Shown piece after piece: positions 1 to 9,033 of a stretch of 64,000 nucleotides of DNA. Numbering within the stretch: position 1 is the stretch's first letter; each line of letters begins with the position of its first letter. The translations under genes and the position numbers were made by a program. The stretch comes from Andrena cerasifolii (Eukaryota; Arthropoda; Insecta; Hymenoptera; Andrenidae). The stretch covers positions 18,741 to 82,740 of the forward strand of contig NW_027484978.1 in NCBI RefSeq assembly GCF_050908995.1, written 5' to 3'. The notes under the pieces are model-generated. The model was not told where the DNA came from. It saw only the letters and a list, made by a program, of their open reading frames with translations, and did not search any database.

Positions 1-616
1 TTATTTATTTTTATATTTTAAATTTTTTAAATTTTAAAATTCTTCTAAAATTAAAAAAAAAAAATTTTTTTAATTTCTTACAAAATTTTTTTATTGTTTA
101 AAATTTTTTTTAAAATATTTTTTAAAAAATTTGTTTTAATTTTTTAAAAAAATTTTAAAAATTTTTTATTTATGTTTTTAAATTTTTTTTCTTAATTTTT
201 TTAAATTTTTAAAAAAAAAATTATTTATGTTTTTAAATTTTTTTTCTTATTTTTTTTGTATTTTTAAAAAAAAAATTTTTAATTTTTTTTAATTTTTTTA
301 AAAAACTTTTTATATTTTTTAAAATTTTTTTATTTTTTGGAATTTTTTATAGTTTAATTTTTTTTCAATTTTTAAAATTTTTAAAAATTTTTTTAAAATT
401 TTTTTTTAAAACTTTTAAACTTTTTTTATTTTTTTAAATTTTTTACAAATTTTTTTTAATCTTTTTTAATTTTTTAAAATTTTTTTAAAATGTTTAAAAT
501 TTTTTTTTAATAATTTTGTTCTAATTTTTTAACAAAATTTTTAAAAAATCTTTATTTTTTATTTTTTTCTCAATTTTTTAAAAATTTAAAAAAAAGAATT
601 TTAAATTTTTTTTTTA
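1..616. repeat. A/T-only satellite, left block
   Basis: The stretch is nearly pure A+T, built of alternating T-runs and A-runs, with T-runs longer on the plus strand. It is not random. Rare C/G bases form a pattern (CTTCTAAAATT near 43, TTCTTACAAAATT near 77) that recurs almost unchanged at 12001-12590, so this is a diverged member of a long-unit tandem family. Copy A is inserted at its right edge. No gene is seen. Confidence 0.85.
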
Positions 617-740
617 TGTAACGTCCCACTATTTTTCGCGCGTTTCCTATTCCCAATTCCACTAGCAAACCTCAAAATCACTCCACTAAAGTCTATCAAA
701 CTCAGCTCCTACCCCATCTCCTCAATCACCGATCACCTTG

Positions 741-870
741 ATGTTGCACCTTAGCGGTCAACAACACAGGATGATCAATACAAACCTCCACCTCGCTGAT
801 GTACCTTAGCGGTCCCCATCACGAGATGATCGTTTCAAAACCCTCTTCGCCTATTCGTCTTACAAGGCAC
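741..870 (+). promoter_or_regulatory. Degenerate direct duplication in U3
   Basis: Two head-to-tail segments share GATGT(TGC)ACCTTAGCGGTC followed by an (A/G)GATGATC core about 20 bases later. The same pair is in the 3' LTR and, inverted, in copies B and C, including the diverged LTR of C. Conservation in a diverged U3 suggests a repeated factor-binding module; the factor is unknown. Confidence 0.5.
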
Positions 871-1099
871 GAATCATTCCCTCCAAAAACAAATTCAAAC
901 AAGTCCCTCATTACAAATCCCTCTTAAATCGAGACCAAGTCTCAACCCCCTCTTTACGACTCATGAAGTCCAAGCCACTCTAATAACCCCTTTCCCGTAA
1001 AACACCCGAAATCCATTCGATGAGTTGAGTATCTCTTTTCGCAGTCATAAAAACCCCAGAAACCTAATTGCGACGTATATTTGGCGTACGTGACATAAA

Positions 1100-1119
1100 T
1101 ACGTCTATTAATAGACGTA
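1100..1119. promoter_or_regulatory. Perfect 20-bp palindrome in U3
   Basis: The sequence TACGTCTATTAATAGACGTA reads the same on both strands. It lies about 100 bp upstream of the TATA-like box. It is exact in both LTRs of A and in B (near 34714-34733), and has one arm mismatch in the diverged LTR of C (near 59051-59070). A dimeric factor site or cruciform is plausible. Confidence 0.6.
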
Positions 1120-1214
1120 CCGTTTGTAAAAACCCCGGAAGTCCTACTGCGTCTTAAACCGAAATGTGTCAAGGTCTTTACCGCGCGTACCCCACAATAC
1201 TCCTGTGAAAGTAC

Positions 1215-1221
1215 ATAAATA
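1215..1221 (+). promoter_or_regulatory. Probable TATA box of the A-family LTR
   Basis: ATAAATA lies here, and the equivalent position in the diverged LTR of copy C reads TATAAATA, so the box is conserved or better in the other subfamily. Initiation would be about 25-35 bases downstream, near 1245. With AATAAA at 1743, the R region would be about 500 nt. The start site is inferred only. Confidence 0.5.
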
Positions 1222-1386
1222 TGAGGTCCTGACAGGCCGAGTCCTCTTTCTTCGACAGAAACCTCTTCGGTAGAAGGCTTACTTGAAAAGTATATCTTTA
1301 AAGTGTTAATATTAAACTCAGTGTTCGACGATCACCGTAAGCCATTTATATTACTTAATATTATTGTGCATATCACCACCATACCA

Positions 1387-1591
1387 TACTATTCAATTAT
1401 TTCGTTTATAACTGCTTATCGCAATCTTACTATTCAATTATTTCGTTTATAACTGCTTATCGCAATCTTACAATTCTATTATTTCATTTATAACTGCTTA
1501 TCGCAATCTTACTATTCTATTATTTTGTTTATAACTGCTTATCGCAATCTTACTATTCTATTATTTTGTTTATAACTGCTTATCGCAATCT
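1387..1591 (+). repeat. Five 41-bp tandem repeats with GATA-like sites
   Basis: Five consecutive 41-bp units contain the invariant core TATAACTGCTTATCGCAATC. Each has CTTATC, the complement of GATAAG, a perfect GATA-factor core. The units differ only in TATTTCG/TATTTTG and CAATT/CTATT variants. The array recurs at 10630-10834 and inverted at about 34236-34440 in copy B, but is not recognisable as an array in the diverged LTR of C. Functional GATA binding is inference. Confidence 0.85.
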
Positions 1592-1742
1592 TATCATATT
1601 ATTATTATTGACGATCATTATTAAACGACTTATATTGTATCTCATGTCCATATATATATATTAAATGTTATAACCATATTACAAATATTGTGCCAATGCT
1701 AAAAGCCCCCTCGCACGATTATAATAACCGATTAACGAAGTT

Positions 1743-1748
1743 AATAAA
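1743..1748 (+). terminator. AATAAA polyadenylation signal in LTR
   Basis: AATAAA occurs in GTTAATAAATCGC, is identical in the 3' LTR at 10986-10991, and is retained in copy C as TAATAAACCGC. It is the best candidate for the R/U5 boundary signal; cleavage would follow by about 15-25 nt. Confidence 0.5.
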
Positions 1749-2049
1749 TCGCTTTGTTTAAAATCTTGCTTCAAGTTATTTGTGTTCAACCATTAGTTAC
1801 GAACGTACTAAGATACAAACCAACGAGTCGGCGAAACAGCTGATCGCGGATCGCGAACTAGAGAACAGTGACAGTGTTTACTAACATTCCCTTGCATAGC
1901 TGCACGTATAGACGAATTTCTCAAGAAATATTACGAGGAAACTTTTTGTGCCTATGCAACGGTAAATCTGATATTACGTAAACCAAAACAAAGTGCTAAC
2001 GGGTGTTCCCCAAATACGCTCTAGCCTTTAAACTTCCCTAGTCGACTAG

Positions 2050-2370
2050 TGTGCTGGATTCAAGATTCGCGCCTGACATTCCTCTCCTTCCAAACCCTCA
2101 GTGTGCTGGATTATAGATTCGCGCCTGAATTCCTTTCAAACCCTCAGTGTGCTGGATTCAAGATTCGCGCCTGACGTTCCTCTCCTTCCAAACCCTCAGT
2201 GTGCTGGATTCAATATTCGCGCCTAAGTTCCTTCCAAACCCTCAGTGTGACGGATTCAATATTCGCGCCTAAGTTCCTTCCAAACCCTCAGTGTGACGGA
2301 TTTAATATTCGCGCCTGGTCTTCCCCCAAAAATCTCAGAGTGCTGGATTTTAGATTCGAGCCTGTCTTTC
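2050..2370 (+). repeat. Tandem 45-52-bp array with TTCGCGCC cores
   Basis: Seven head-to-tail units follow the pattern GTG(CTG or ACG)GATT-N4-ATTCGCGCCT, separated by CC(A)AACCCTCAG spacers. One core is altered to TTCGAGCC in the 5' LTR only. Copy number varies between family members: seven in A, nine in B (33365-33785) and eight in C (57830-58170). The ATTCGCGCC core resembles the E2F/DP consensus. The array lies in predicted U5, so it would be both a DNA element and part of the RNA leader. Confidence 0.85.
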
Positions 2371-2425
2371 TCCTTTCCTAATGTCATCGTTCCCAAAAGA
2401 CCTCACCCGGGACGTGACATATTTT

Positions 2426-2444
2426 TGGTGACAGCGGTGGGATC
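2426..2444 (+). other. Primer binding site, tRNA-Leu type
   Basis: TGGTGACAGCGGTGGGATC begins six bases after the LTR end. Its complement looks like the 3' end of a tRNA-Leu (…CCACCGCTG(C/T)CACCA). The nested element has the same site with G at the sixth position, which fits the usual tRNA-Leu(AAG) end exactly. The tRNA assignment comes from general knowledge of tRNA 3' ends. Confidence 0.75.
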
Positions 2445-2504
2445 CGTCAACTGTTAATAGGAATAAATTCCCTAACATACGGTACCCACAATTGCCTATT
2501 TAGC

Positions 2505-2816
2505 ATGTATACAGAATACGTTAGTCCGTGGAAACCAGCCTACAGGAGCCGCCAATTACAAAATTTGACGGCATCTATACAGTGGATGGTCTGTGTTTCC
2601 GGGACCATAGTAGCAAATAACGAAGACGACGAAATTTGCTTAAATTGCTCCCAACTAGATCCAACAAATACGGTGATAACGTATCAAATTCATTTCTTAC
2701 ATACGCCTTATACATTCCCTAATTTCCCTCGGTGCAATACAGTTTTATTACAAACGCGTCCCGCAACCAATTGTGTCGTGTGCACACGGTGGTACTTTCT
2801 TTCAAACCAAGTCTGA
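2505..2816 (+). CDS. Cys-rich leader ORF 1 (uORF1)
   Basis: The protein has 103 aa and starts at the first ATG after the PBS. I recognise no family. It carries CVSG near residue 30, CLNC near 47, PRC and CVVC. It is clearly paralogous to the next ORF: YRSRxLQ, (V/I)CV(S/T)G, (I/F)CLNC, YQ(I/V)H and FPxxPRC occur in the same order. One cysteine of the second CX2C pair is replaced (NFPRC against ECPRC), so zinc binding may be altered. In copy C the ORF is frameshifted by a one-base deletion after the YQIH region and loses its C-terminal Cys motifs. It lies in the same frame as uORF2 and gag, separated by stops. A nucleic-acid-binding or regulatory accessory role is only a guess. Confidence 0.6.
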   Translation: MYTEYVSPWKPAYRSRQLQNLTASIQWMVCVSGTIVANNEDDEICLNCSQLDPTNTVITYQIHFLHTPYTFPNFPRCNTVLLQTRPATNCVVCTRWYFLSNQV

Positions 2817-2888
2817 ATCACTTAGGAAACATTTACCTACGAAATCTAAATAAACTGCCTGACGAGACATAATACATTGATACCTAAC

Positions 2889-3233
2889 ATGCGCGATTCG
2901 CGTCAACGTCAAAACACGTTATATTACCGAAGCCGCAGGCTGCAGGGCGTTTTGTCAGATTCAAACGCATTAATCTGTGTTACGGGGGGCGTAGCAACGA
3001 CCACGGAAGGCGTAAAATTTTGCCTAAATTGTTTTAATTCAAACACGGTGGAAGTGGATGAGATATATCAAGTGCACTACCACCAACCTAACGATATATT
3101 CCCTGAATGCCCCCGTTGCAAAAACCTCTTGTTCAAGTTACGTACCGTGTGTACAGAGCATTACCGTCAAATAAGTAAAAATCATAACAGATTCGATATT
3201 AACTACCCGGGTAGAGAGCACGGTAGGCTTTGA
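2889..3233 (+). CDS. Cys-rich leader ORF 2 (uORF2), zinc-ribbon-like
   Basis: The protein has 114 aa from the ATG at 2889; the reading frame is open slightly further upstream. It shows two CX2C pairs, CLNC and CPRC, 25 residues apart, as in zinc ribbons, plus a basic N-terminus (RDSRQRQ) and basic C-terminus. It is a paralogue of uORF1, so a tandem duplication produced the pair. The copy in element C (minus strand, 56967-57311) encodes the same protein with no visible change, whereas gag and pol of C are damaged. Typical Ty3/Gypsy elements open directly with gag, so two pre-gag Cys-rich ORFs are unusual. The stop precedes the gag ATG by 60 bp. Function is unknown. Confidence 0.65.
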   Translation: MRDSRQRQNTLYYRSRRLQGVLSDSNALICVTGGVATTTEGVKFCLNCFNSNTVEVDEIYQVHYHQPNDIFPECPRCKNLLFKLRTVCTEHYRQISKNHNRFDINYPGREHGRL

Positions 3234-3293
3234 ATAACAGCTACCGTACGCCCAAATTAAGAAAACCCAAAACTTTTTCGGGAGAAATCAAAC

Positions 3294-4694
3294 ATGTCCG
3301 TGTACGCGGAAACCGACGATTCTTGCGTGGTGGACCAAGACGCAGGCCCTTCCACTAAAGCTGTAGACACCGCAACCGCCGAATTAATGGAACGGGTGCA
3401 ATTATTACGGGAAAAACAAGCTGAAATTGAGAGCTTGTACGCGAGTTATGTTATAAACCCGAAAACCAACACGCGTTCGGGCGTGGCCGCCGGTTCAGAT
3501 GGCCCCGCGTTGGAAGGTCTTTCCGGTCAAATTCAAGCCATCCGCGAAATTATGGAAAAACTTCTTGCACCCCCGCCAACGACAAACAATTTTACTACTC
3601 CAGGTTCCTCCCGTTTCGATAGAAAGCCGGTGCCAAATTATAATAACGTTCCTGAGGCAATGAATCGTAACTATATTCCGAACCAGGATCCAACACCCCA
3701 GATCACGTTAAAAGACGCCATAGAAACGGTCCCTAACTTTAACGGACATAATATACCAGTGGTGCAATTCGCGAGAGCCTGCAATAGGGCTAAAGCTCTG
3801 GTTCCCCCGCAGGCTGAACCCCAGCTGGCGAGGTTGTTACGCAATAAACTGCAGGACCACGCCTGTTTGGCCGTTGGGGATAGGGTTTTTGACTCTGTAA
3901 ATGATTTAATTAAACAACTTAAACGCACTTTCTCCCCTGCCAAAACTTCGGACCATTATCGTGGGGAACTTGCTAATATTATTAAAGGAAATAACGAACA
4001 CGTGCTAGAATACATCTCGCGTGTTAAGGATCTCCGATTCGCTATTTTGGAAGAGGACAGAGAATATTATCACGATTTCGTACGGAATCACCCTGAGGAC
4101 CTAGATCGTTTGACGTTAGACTCATTTGTAGATGGCCTTCCTCCCCATATACGAACAAGATTATTCCAACATAATTTCGAAACGCTCGATGAAGCTTTTG
4201 AGCTAGCTGTACTCGTGGATAAGAAGATTGACAGGGATCGTCAAAGGTTTTCAGATCAAAAGGCCCCGAAATTAACGTGCCAACTCTGCAATAAGACAGG
4301 AGACGACGCACGGTCCTGCCGAGGCAATCAAAATATAGTTTCACAACCCTTCGAGAGATACCCTCCAAACCGCGTTGTAGGATATGGAAACCCGGCACCC
4401 AATCCTCTGCTCCCTTACTGGGACAAAACTCGACCTCCTCCCTCAAGACCTACAGAATTGCGGATCTGTGCGTATTGCAAAAAGCCCGGACATTTAATCT
4501 CAGAATGTAGAAAACGCTTATTCAATCGCAATGAGAGAAATCCTGGAACCTTCCAAGAACGTGACTCGGGAAACGCTCTGCCCCTACGGTCAACTATGGA
4601 GGCGTACCGTGGAACGGGCCAAGCAGGAGCGCGTCCAATAGAAATACAAACGGAACCGGGAATATCGAAACTAGAATCGCAACAGCATGGTTAA
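3294..4694 (+). CDS. gag: Gag polyprotein (capsid and nucleocapsid)
   Basis: The protein has 466 aa and an ATG in context AAACATGTC. A predicted coiled-coil-like stretch (about residues 28-50, ELMERVQLLREKQAEIESLY) precedes a retrotransposon Gag capsid domain (about 150-300; features LARLLRNKLQ, VNDLIKQLKRTF, EYISRVKDLRF). Two CCHC-type knuckles follow. The first begins at residue 329 and reads CQLCNKTGDDARSC; its His is replaced by Asp, while copy C has the normal His at that place. The second, from residue 392, CAYCKKPGHLISEC, is intact. Gag would assemble virus-like particles and package RNA in the cytoplasm. The C-terminal codons overlap the pol frame, entered by -1 slippage at 4568-4574. 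Confidence 0.92.
   Translation: MSVYAETDDSCVVDQDAGPSTKAVDTATAELMERVQLLREKQAEIESLYASYVINPKTNTRSGVAAGSDGPALEGLSGQIQAIREIMEKLLAPPPTTNNFTTPGSSRFDRKPVPNYNNVPEAMNRNYIPNQDPTPQITLKDAIETVPNFNGHNIPVVQFARACNRAKALVPPQAEPQLARLLRNKLQDHACLAVGDRVFDSVNDLIKQLKRTFSPAKTSDHYRGELANIIKGNNEHVLEYISRVKDLRFAILEEDREYYHDFVRNHPEDLDRLTLDSFVDGLPPHIRTRLFQHNFETLDEAFELAVLVDKKIDRDRQRFSDQKAPKLTCQLCNKTGDDARSCRGNQNIVSQPFERYPPNRVVGYGNPAPNPLLPYWDKTRPPPSRPTELRICAYCKKPGHLISECRKRLFNRNERNPGTFQERDSGNALPLRSTMEAYRGTGQAGARPIEIQTEPGISKLESQQHG
4568..4574 (+). promoter_or_regulatory. -1 ribosomal frameshift site GGGAAAC
   Basis: In the gag frame the codons read TC-G GGA AAC, a canonical X-XXY-YYZ slippery heptamer. The pol frame first opens at 4565, only three bases upstream, and stays open past the gag stop at 4692-4694. 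A hairpin lies nine bases downstream: CTACGGT (4584-4590) can pair with ACCGTGG (4606-4612, one G-U pair), with a 15-nt loop. The heptamer and hairpin arms are intact in copy C (55620-55626, minus). The same heptamer is used by some retroviruses for Gag-Pol slippage. Confidence 0.8.
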
Positions 4695-7534
4695 CCACTG
4701 CCGATGAAGCTCCGTCTGTGATGATTTCCTCCCCCGACTTCGAAACTACACCTGAATTAATGATTGATACTGGGTCACAGGTGAACTTATTGAAAATTCA
4801 AGCTGTAAAGCTACCACAAGAGATAAACACCGAAAATCGATTAATACTCAAAGGCATCTCTCCAGGCCCTGTCACCACGCTTGGCACAGTAAGGATAACC
4901 CTTTTGGGCGATAACGTCACGTTCCACGTAGTCGAAAACGACTTCCCAATTAAGCCGCAAGGAATATTAGGCACGGAATTCTTTATAAAACAGAATGTCT
5001 CGATACACTATTCCAAGAGGGAGTTGGACTTCCAAGGAAACTCCATTCCTTTCGTGAATAATAACCAAGTCATGCTACCTGCTAGATCAAAAACCGTTTC
5101 CTTTATTAATATATTAAATTCGAATATAAAGGAAGGGTATGTACCCCGGTTAGACTTAGGCACTGGGATTCACGCTGGTAACGCTCTTGTCCGTAATCGA
5201 GACGGCAAAGCGTACTTACAAATAATAAATTCTAATGAAATGGACATAACGATCACAACACCTACTGTTGAATTGGAAGAATTTGAAATTGTGATTCCAG
5301 AACCCAAACAAAGACGAACAAAAGAGATTATGACGTCTAAATGCGTCACTCCTATCCCCGCCCTAAATTCAAACAAGTCCCTCTTACCCCAGGATCTGTC
5401 GATCCACCAAATCGAGGCACCCACGAAAGTGCACTCACTCTCACCCCCTGTGCATTATGCCAGATCAACCGTCTACCCAAATTTCCGTGAGTCTCTTACT
5501 ATTGCGTCGGGTGAGGTATCGATAATTTCTGAAAAACCCACAACAAGGGTGGAACAAGTGCTCAAACTAATTTCAACGGAACACATGAATCCGGAGGAAA
5601 AACTTCATGTCCAAAGAATTTTATATAAATACCATGACCTCTTCCATCTACCAGATGAGAAGTTAGGCCACACAAACGCTATCCAGCATGGGATCCAGAC
5701 AATGGACCCAGTGCCAGTAAATACTAAACAATATCGCTTCCCTCCTGTACATAAGAAGGAAATAGACAAGCAAATAAAGAATTTACTAACTAACGACATT
5801 ATAAAACCGTCATTATCACCCTATAATTCACCTATTTGGATCGTCTCTAAAAAACCAGGACCCAATGGGGAACTCTTGTGGAGAATGGTAATTGACTTCA
5901 GGGATTTAAACGGAAAAACCGTTCCTGACGCATACCCACTTCCAAACATTAACGAAATACTAGACCAATTAGGAGGAGCAAAATACTTTTCCGTATTCGA
6001 CCTAGCTTCCGGATTTCACCAAATCCCTATGAAACCGGAAGATGCGCCTAAAACGGCCTTTTCTACACCTCATGGACATTATGAGTTTGTTAGAATGCCA
6101 TTTGGACTTTGTAATGCACCAGCTACCTTCCAACGTTTAATGGATCACACGCTCACGGGACTCCAAGGCACAGAAATGTTCGTATATCTGGACGATATTG
6201 TCCTTTACGCGAGTTCCCTTACAGAACATTTAATAAAATTTTAAAAACTTGCTCAACGCCTAAGAGAGGCGAATCTTAAACTTCAGCCTTCGAAATGTAA
6301 ATTTCTACATAAAGAAGTCGCATATTTGGGTCACATAATTACAGAACAAGGAGTAAAACCTGATCCAGGAAAAATTGAAGCCGTCCGAAACTACCCGGCA
6401 CCAAATACACCTAAAGGAATCAAACAATTCCTTGGTTTAACCGGATATTATAGGAAATTTATCCCAGACTTTTCTAAAATAGCTCGTCCGTTAACCCAAC
6501 TATTGAAGAAAGACACAATATTTGAGTGGGGACCGTCCCAGAAAACGGCTTTTGACCACTTAAGACTAGCATTGCAGAAAGAACCTATCCTGCAATACCC
6601 GAATTTTGACCTGGAATTTCACGTCACTACAGATACTTCTGACTACGCTATTGGAGGGATATTGAGTCAGACTATAAATGGAAAAGAGTTACCGATCGCT
6701 TACGCCTCTCGCCTCCTAAATAAAGCAGAAATAAATTACGCAACCATAGAGAAGGAACTTTTAGCCATCGTATATTGCGTTAGGCACTTCCGACCTTATC
6801 TATACGGAAGGAAATTTATTTTATTTACCGACCATCAACCACTAATCTGGTTACATAGAGTAAAAGACCCAACGTCACGCCTCGTTAGGTGGTGTTTAAA
6901 ATTAGCTGAGTATGAATACGAAATTCGATACCAACCGGGGAAAAGCAACAAACTTGCCGACGCTCTATCTCGTAATCCCCCTACAGTGGAGGCATGCCCA
7001 ATACGGCCACGAGAAGAAGCCGACGAAGACTGGGTGGACTGGCCCACACCAGATACCAAAACACCTCGGACTACTAAAGAAACTAAAACCCCACCTACAC
7101 GAGGTCCTGGAAGACCTCGGGGTTCCCGACCATCCACCTCTGCTTCAGAACCCACAAGTAAACCCCATCTAAGGACGAAACCTACGCGGATGCAGCCTCA
7201 CCGGAAGCTACGAAAAGGTCCAACATCTGCAGTAGAATCCACAAAAGAAAATTTATCAGAACCAATGAGTAGCGTCGAAGAAGAGAATCAGGAAAATGAA
7301 GGGGAACAAATAACCACCCCTTACGAACATATTTCGCCTCCGCAGTCCCCAGTTCCCCAGATACAATCGGATCCCGATTCCGAAGTGGAATCGAACATAT
7401 CAGACGAGTCAACATCCGACTCGGATTTATCAATAATTGAGCAAGACAAATCCCATGATGCAGAATACGAAGCTGACCCAGACCGAGAAATCAGAATAGT
7501 ACCGTCCATCAGTCGCGACCCATTGTCCCTACGT

Positions 7535-7899
7535 AAAGAAACGCTCGTCTTCCTTTTGAGTGCCGATGGGAAACCTTGCGACGAAGGAGCTAAACAGTTA
7601 CAAGAAGCAGGAGAACTGACAATAGCAAACGAACTCACTCTGGGCAGGGCTCATGTGTCATATAAAAAGGGACAAATTCTCGTAGGGTTAGTTATCAAGG
7701 AAACACAAAATATTCCCCTAACCACGACAAATTGGAGAACAGCCCTTTCTTCTCTTAGGGATGTAGTACGTGAGTTAACTATATATTCGTTCATTATTGC
7801 CAAAACGACAAACATTGATCAGCTAAGTTGGCAAGATATTATTATGGACATTCTCGAAACCGTCGACGAGGAAGACATCGAGGTCACAATATGCCTACA
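7535..7899 (+). other. Macrodomain-like segment between RNase H and integrase
   Basis: A compact segment of about 120 residues separates the acidic linker from the integrase zinc finger. It runs ETLVFLLSADGKPCDEGAKQ, then YKKGQILVGLVIKE, then NWRTALSSLRDVV, and ends NIDQLSWQDIIMDILE followed by DIEVTIC. This order of strand, glycine-containing loop, helix, D-x-L-x-W loop, helix and terminal strand resembles TARG1/ALC1-type macrodomains (ADP-ribose binders). The Gly-rich loops are degraded here. The Asp of the D-x-L-x-W loop is present and a Lys pair lies near the usual catalytic Lys. The assignment is from pattern memory, not a search. Alternatives are a generic connection domain or an RNase H relic. 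Confidence 0.45.
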
Positions 7900-9033
7900 A
7901 ATAGTTCAGATCCCCGAAGAATCAAAGAGACAAAGCATTATTACAGAAAATCACGCGTCTGCATTAGCTGGACATAAAGGAGTAACAAAAACCTATAACC
8001 GAATTAGACACCACTATTTCTGGAAAGGAATGAAGAAAGCCGTTGAAGATTATATTCGAAAATGCGAAGACTGTATGCGGAAGAAACTCGTTCGTGTTAA
8101 AACCAGGCAACCAATGATCCTTACAGACACGCCTGGACGCGCCTTTGATAAAATAGCCTTAGATATAGTAGGACCGTTACCCACCACGAGAGAAGGAAAT
8201 ACCTACATATTAACCATGCAAGATTTATTAACTAAATATTTCGTGTGTGAACCACTCAAACAATCGACGTCGGAAAAAATTGCAGATGCATTTATAAGAA
8301 AGTTTATCTGTCAATTCGGAGCTCCCAGAGCCATCCTCACTGACCAAGGAGCTAATTTTACTGGTAAACTCATGAAAACTATCGCGCAAAAATTTAAAAT
8401 TGAACAATTTCGAACCACAGCTTTTCACCCACAGACTAACGGCTCTCTAGAGCGATCGCACCTTGTCCTAACAGAATATTTGAAAATGTTTATCGGTAGA
8501 TACAGTGACTGGGACGAATGGACCGACATGGCCGCGTTCTCTTATAATACCAGCGTCCACGAGGGCACTGGATACACTCCACATGAATTAGTGTTCGGTA
8601 AAATAGCCCGGGTACCCAGTCGGAAAAGAATGCCCGAAGACTTTGAAAATGAAACTTATAGTCAATACCTCTCGAAATTAAACATAAGGATGCAAGGACT
8701 GCAAACCGCTGCAGCAGAAAAGTTAAATCAATCAAAACTCCGTTATAAAAAGTACTACGATAGACACATAAGCGAGAAGACCTTCAAACCGGGTGACGCG
8801 GTTTTCGTCCTTATAGAACCGCGAAAAGGGAAATTCGGAGATCAGTACTCTGGCCCTCACACGATATTAGAGGTAATCCCCTCTCAGAATTTAAAAATAT
8901 CATGGAAAGGGAAAACAAAAATTATACACGCGAATAAGGCGCGTCTTGGTCAAATACGCGAAAACCCCGGTTGACCCTAATCATAAATTATAGAGAAAAG
9001 AACATTAAATCACCTCGTTTCTTAGATCGCACC

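Larger units (their letters stand above)
617..2419 (+). repeat. Copy A 5' LTR
   Basis: This 1803-bp terminal repeat starts TGTAACGTCCCA and ends GGGACGTGACA, and it is repeated at 9860-11662. It holds a degenerate U3 duplication (about 741-870) around CCTTAGCGGTC, a 20-bp palindrome (1100-1119), a TATA-like box (1215-1221), five 41-bp repeats (1387-1591), an AATAAA signal (1743-1748) and a seven-unit tandem array near the end (2050-2370). LTRs this long are unusual for insect Gypsy elements, which commonly have LTRs of a few hundred base pairs. Confidence 0.96.
4565..8974 (+). pseudogene. pol: Pol polyprotein (PR-RT-RH-linker-IN), one nonsense codon
   Basis: The frame is open from 4565, with conserved protein from about 4718. 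Domains in order are: aspartic protease with DTGSQ at 4766; RT with FRDLN, FDLASGFHQ and the YLDD active site at 6185-6196; RNase H (VTTDTSDYAIGGILS, NKLADALS); a long Pro/Ser/acidic linker with GPGRPRGSRP at 7103-7132; a macrodomain-like segment (7535-7899); and integrase with HHCC zinc finger, catalytic D (LDIVG), D (LTDQG), E (GSLERS) and a GPY/F-like end. An in-frame TAA at 6242-6244 interrupts RT 15 codons past YLDD, where copy B has a Lys codon, so one base change separates them. Otherwise the frame is open to 8974. This copy would make protease and a truncated RT only. Confidence 0.93.

Noticed and set aside
954..1172. 72-aa antisense frame in the A-family LTR, also seen in the 3' LTR and copy B
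   Set aside because: It is repeated only because the LTRs are nearly identical. It is not recoverable in the diverged LTR of copy C and has no recognisable motif.
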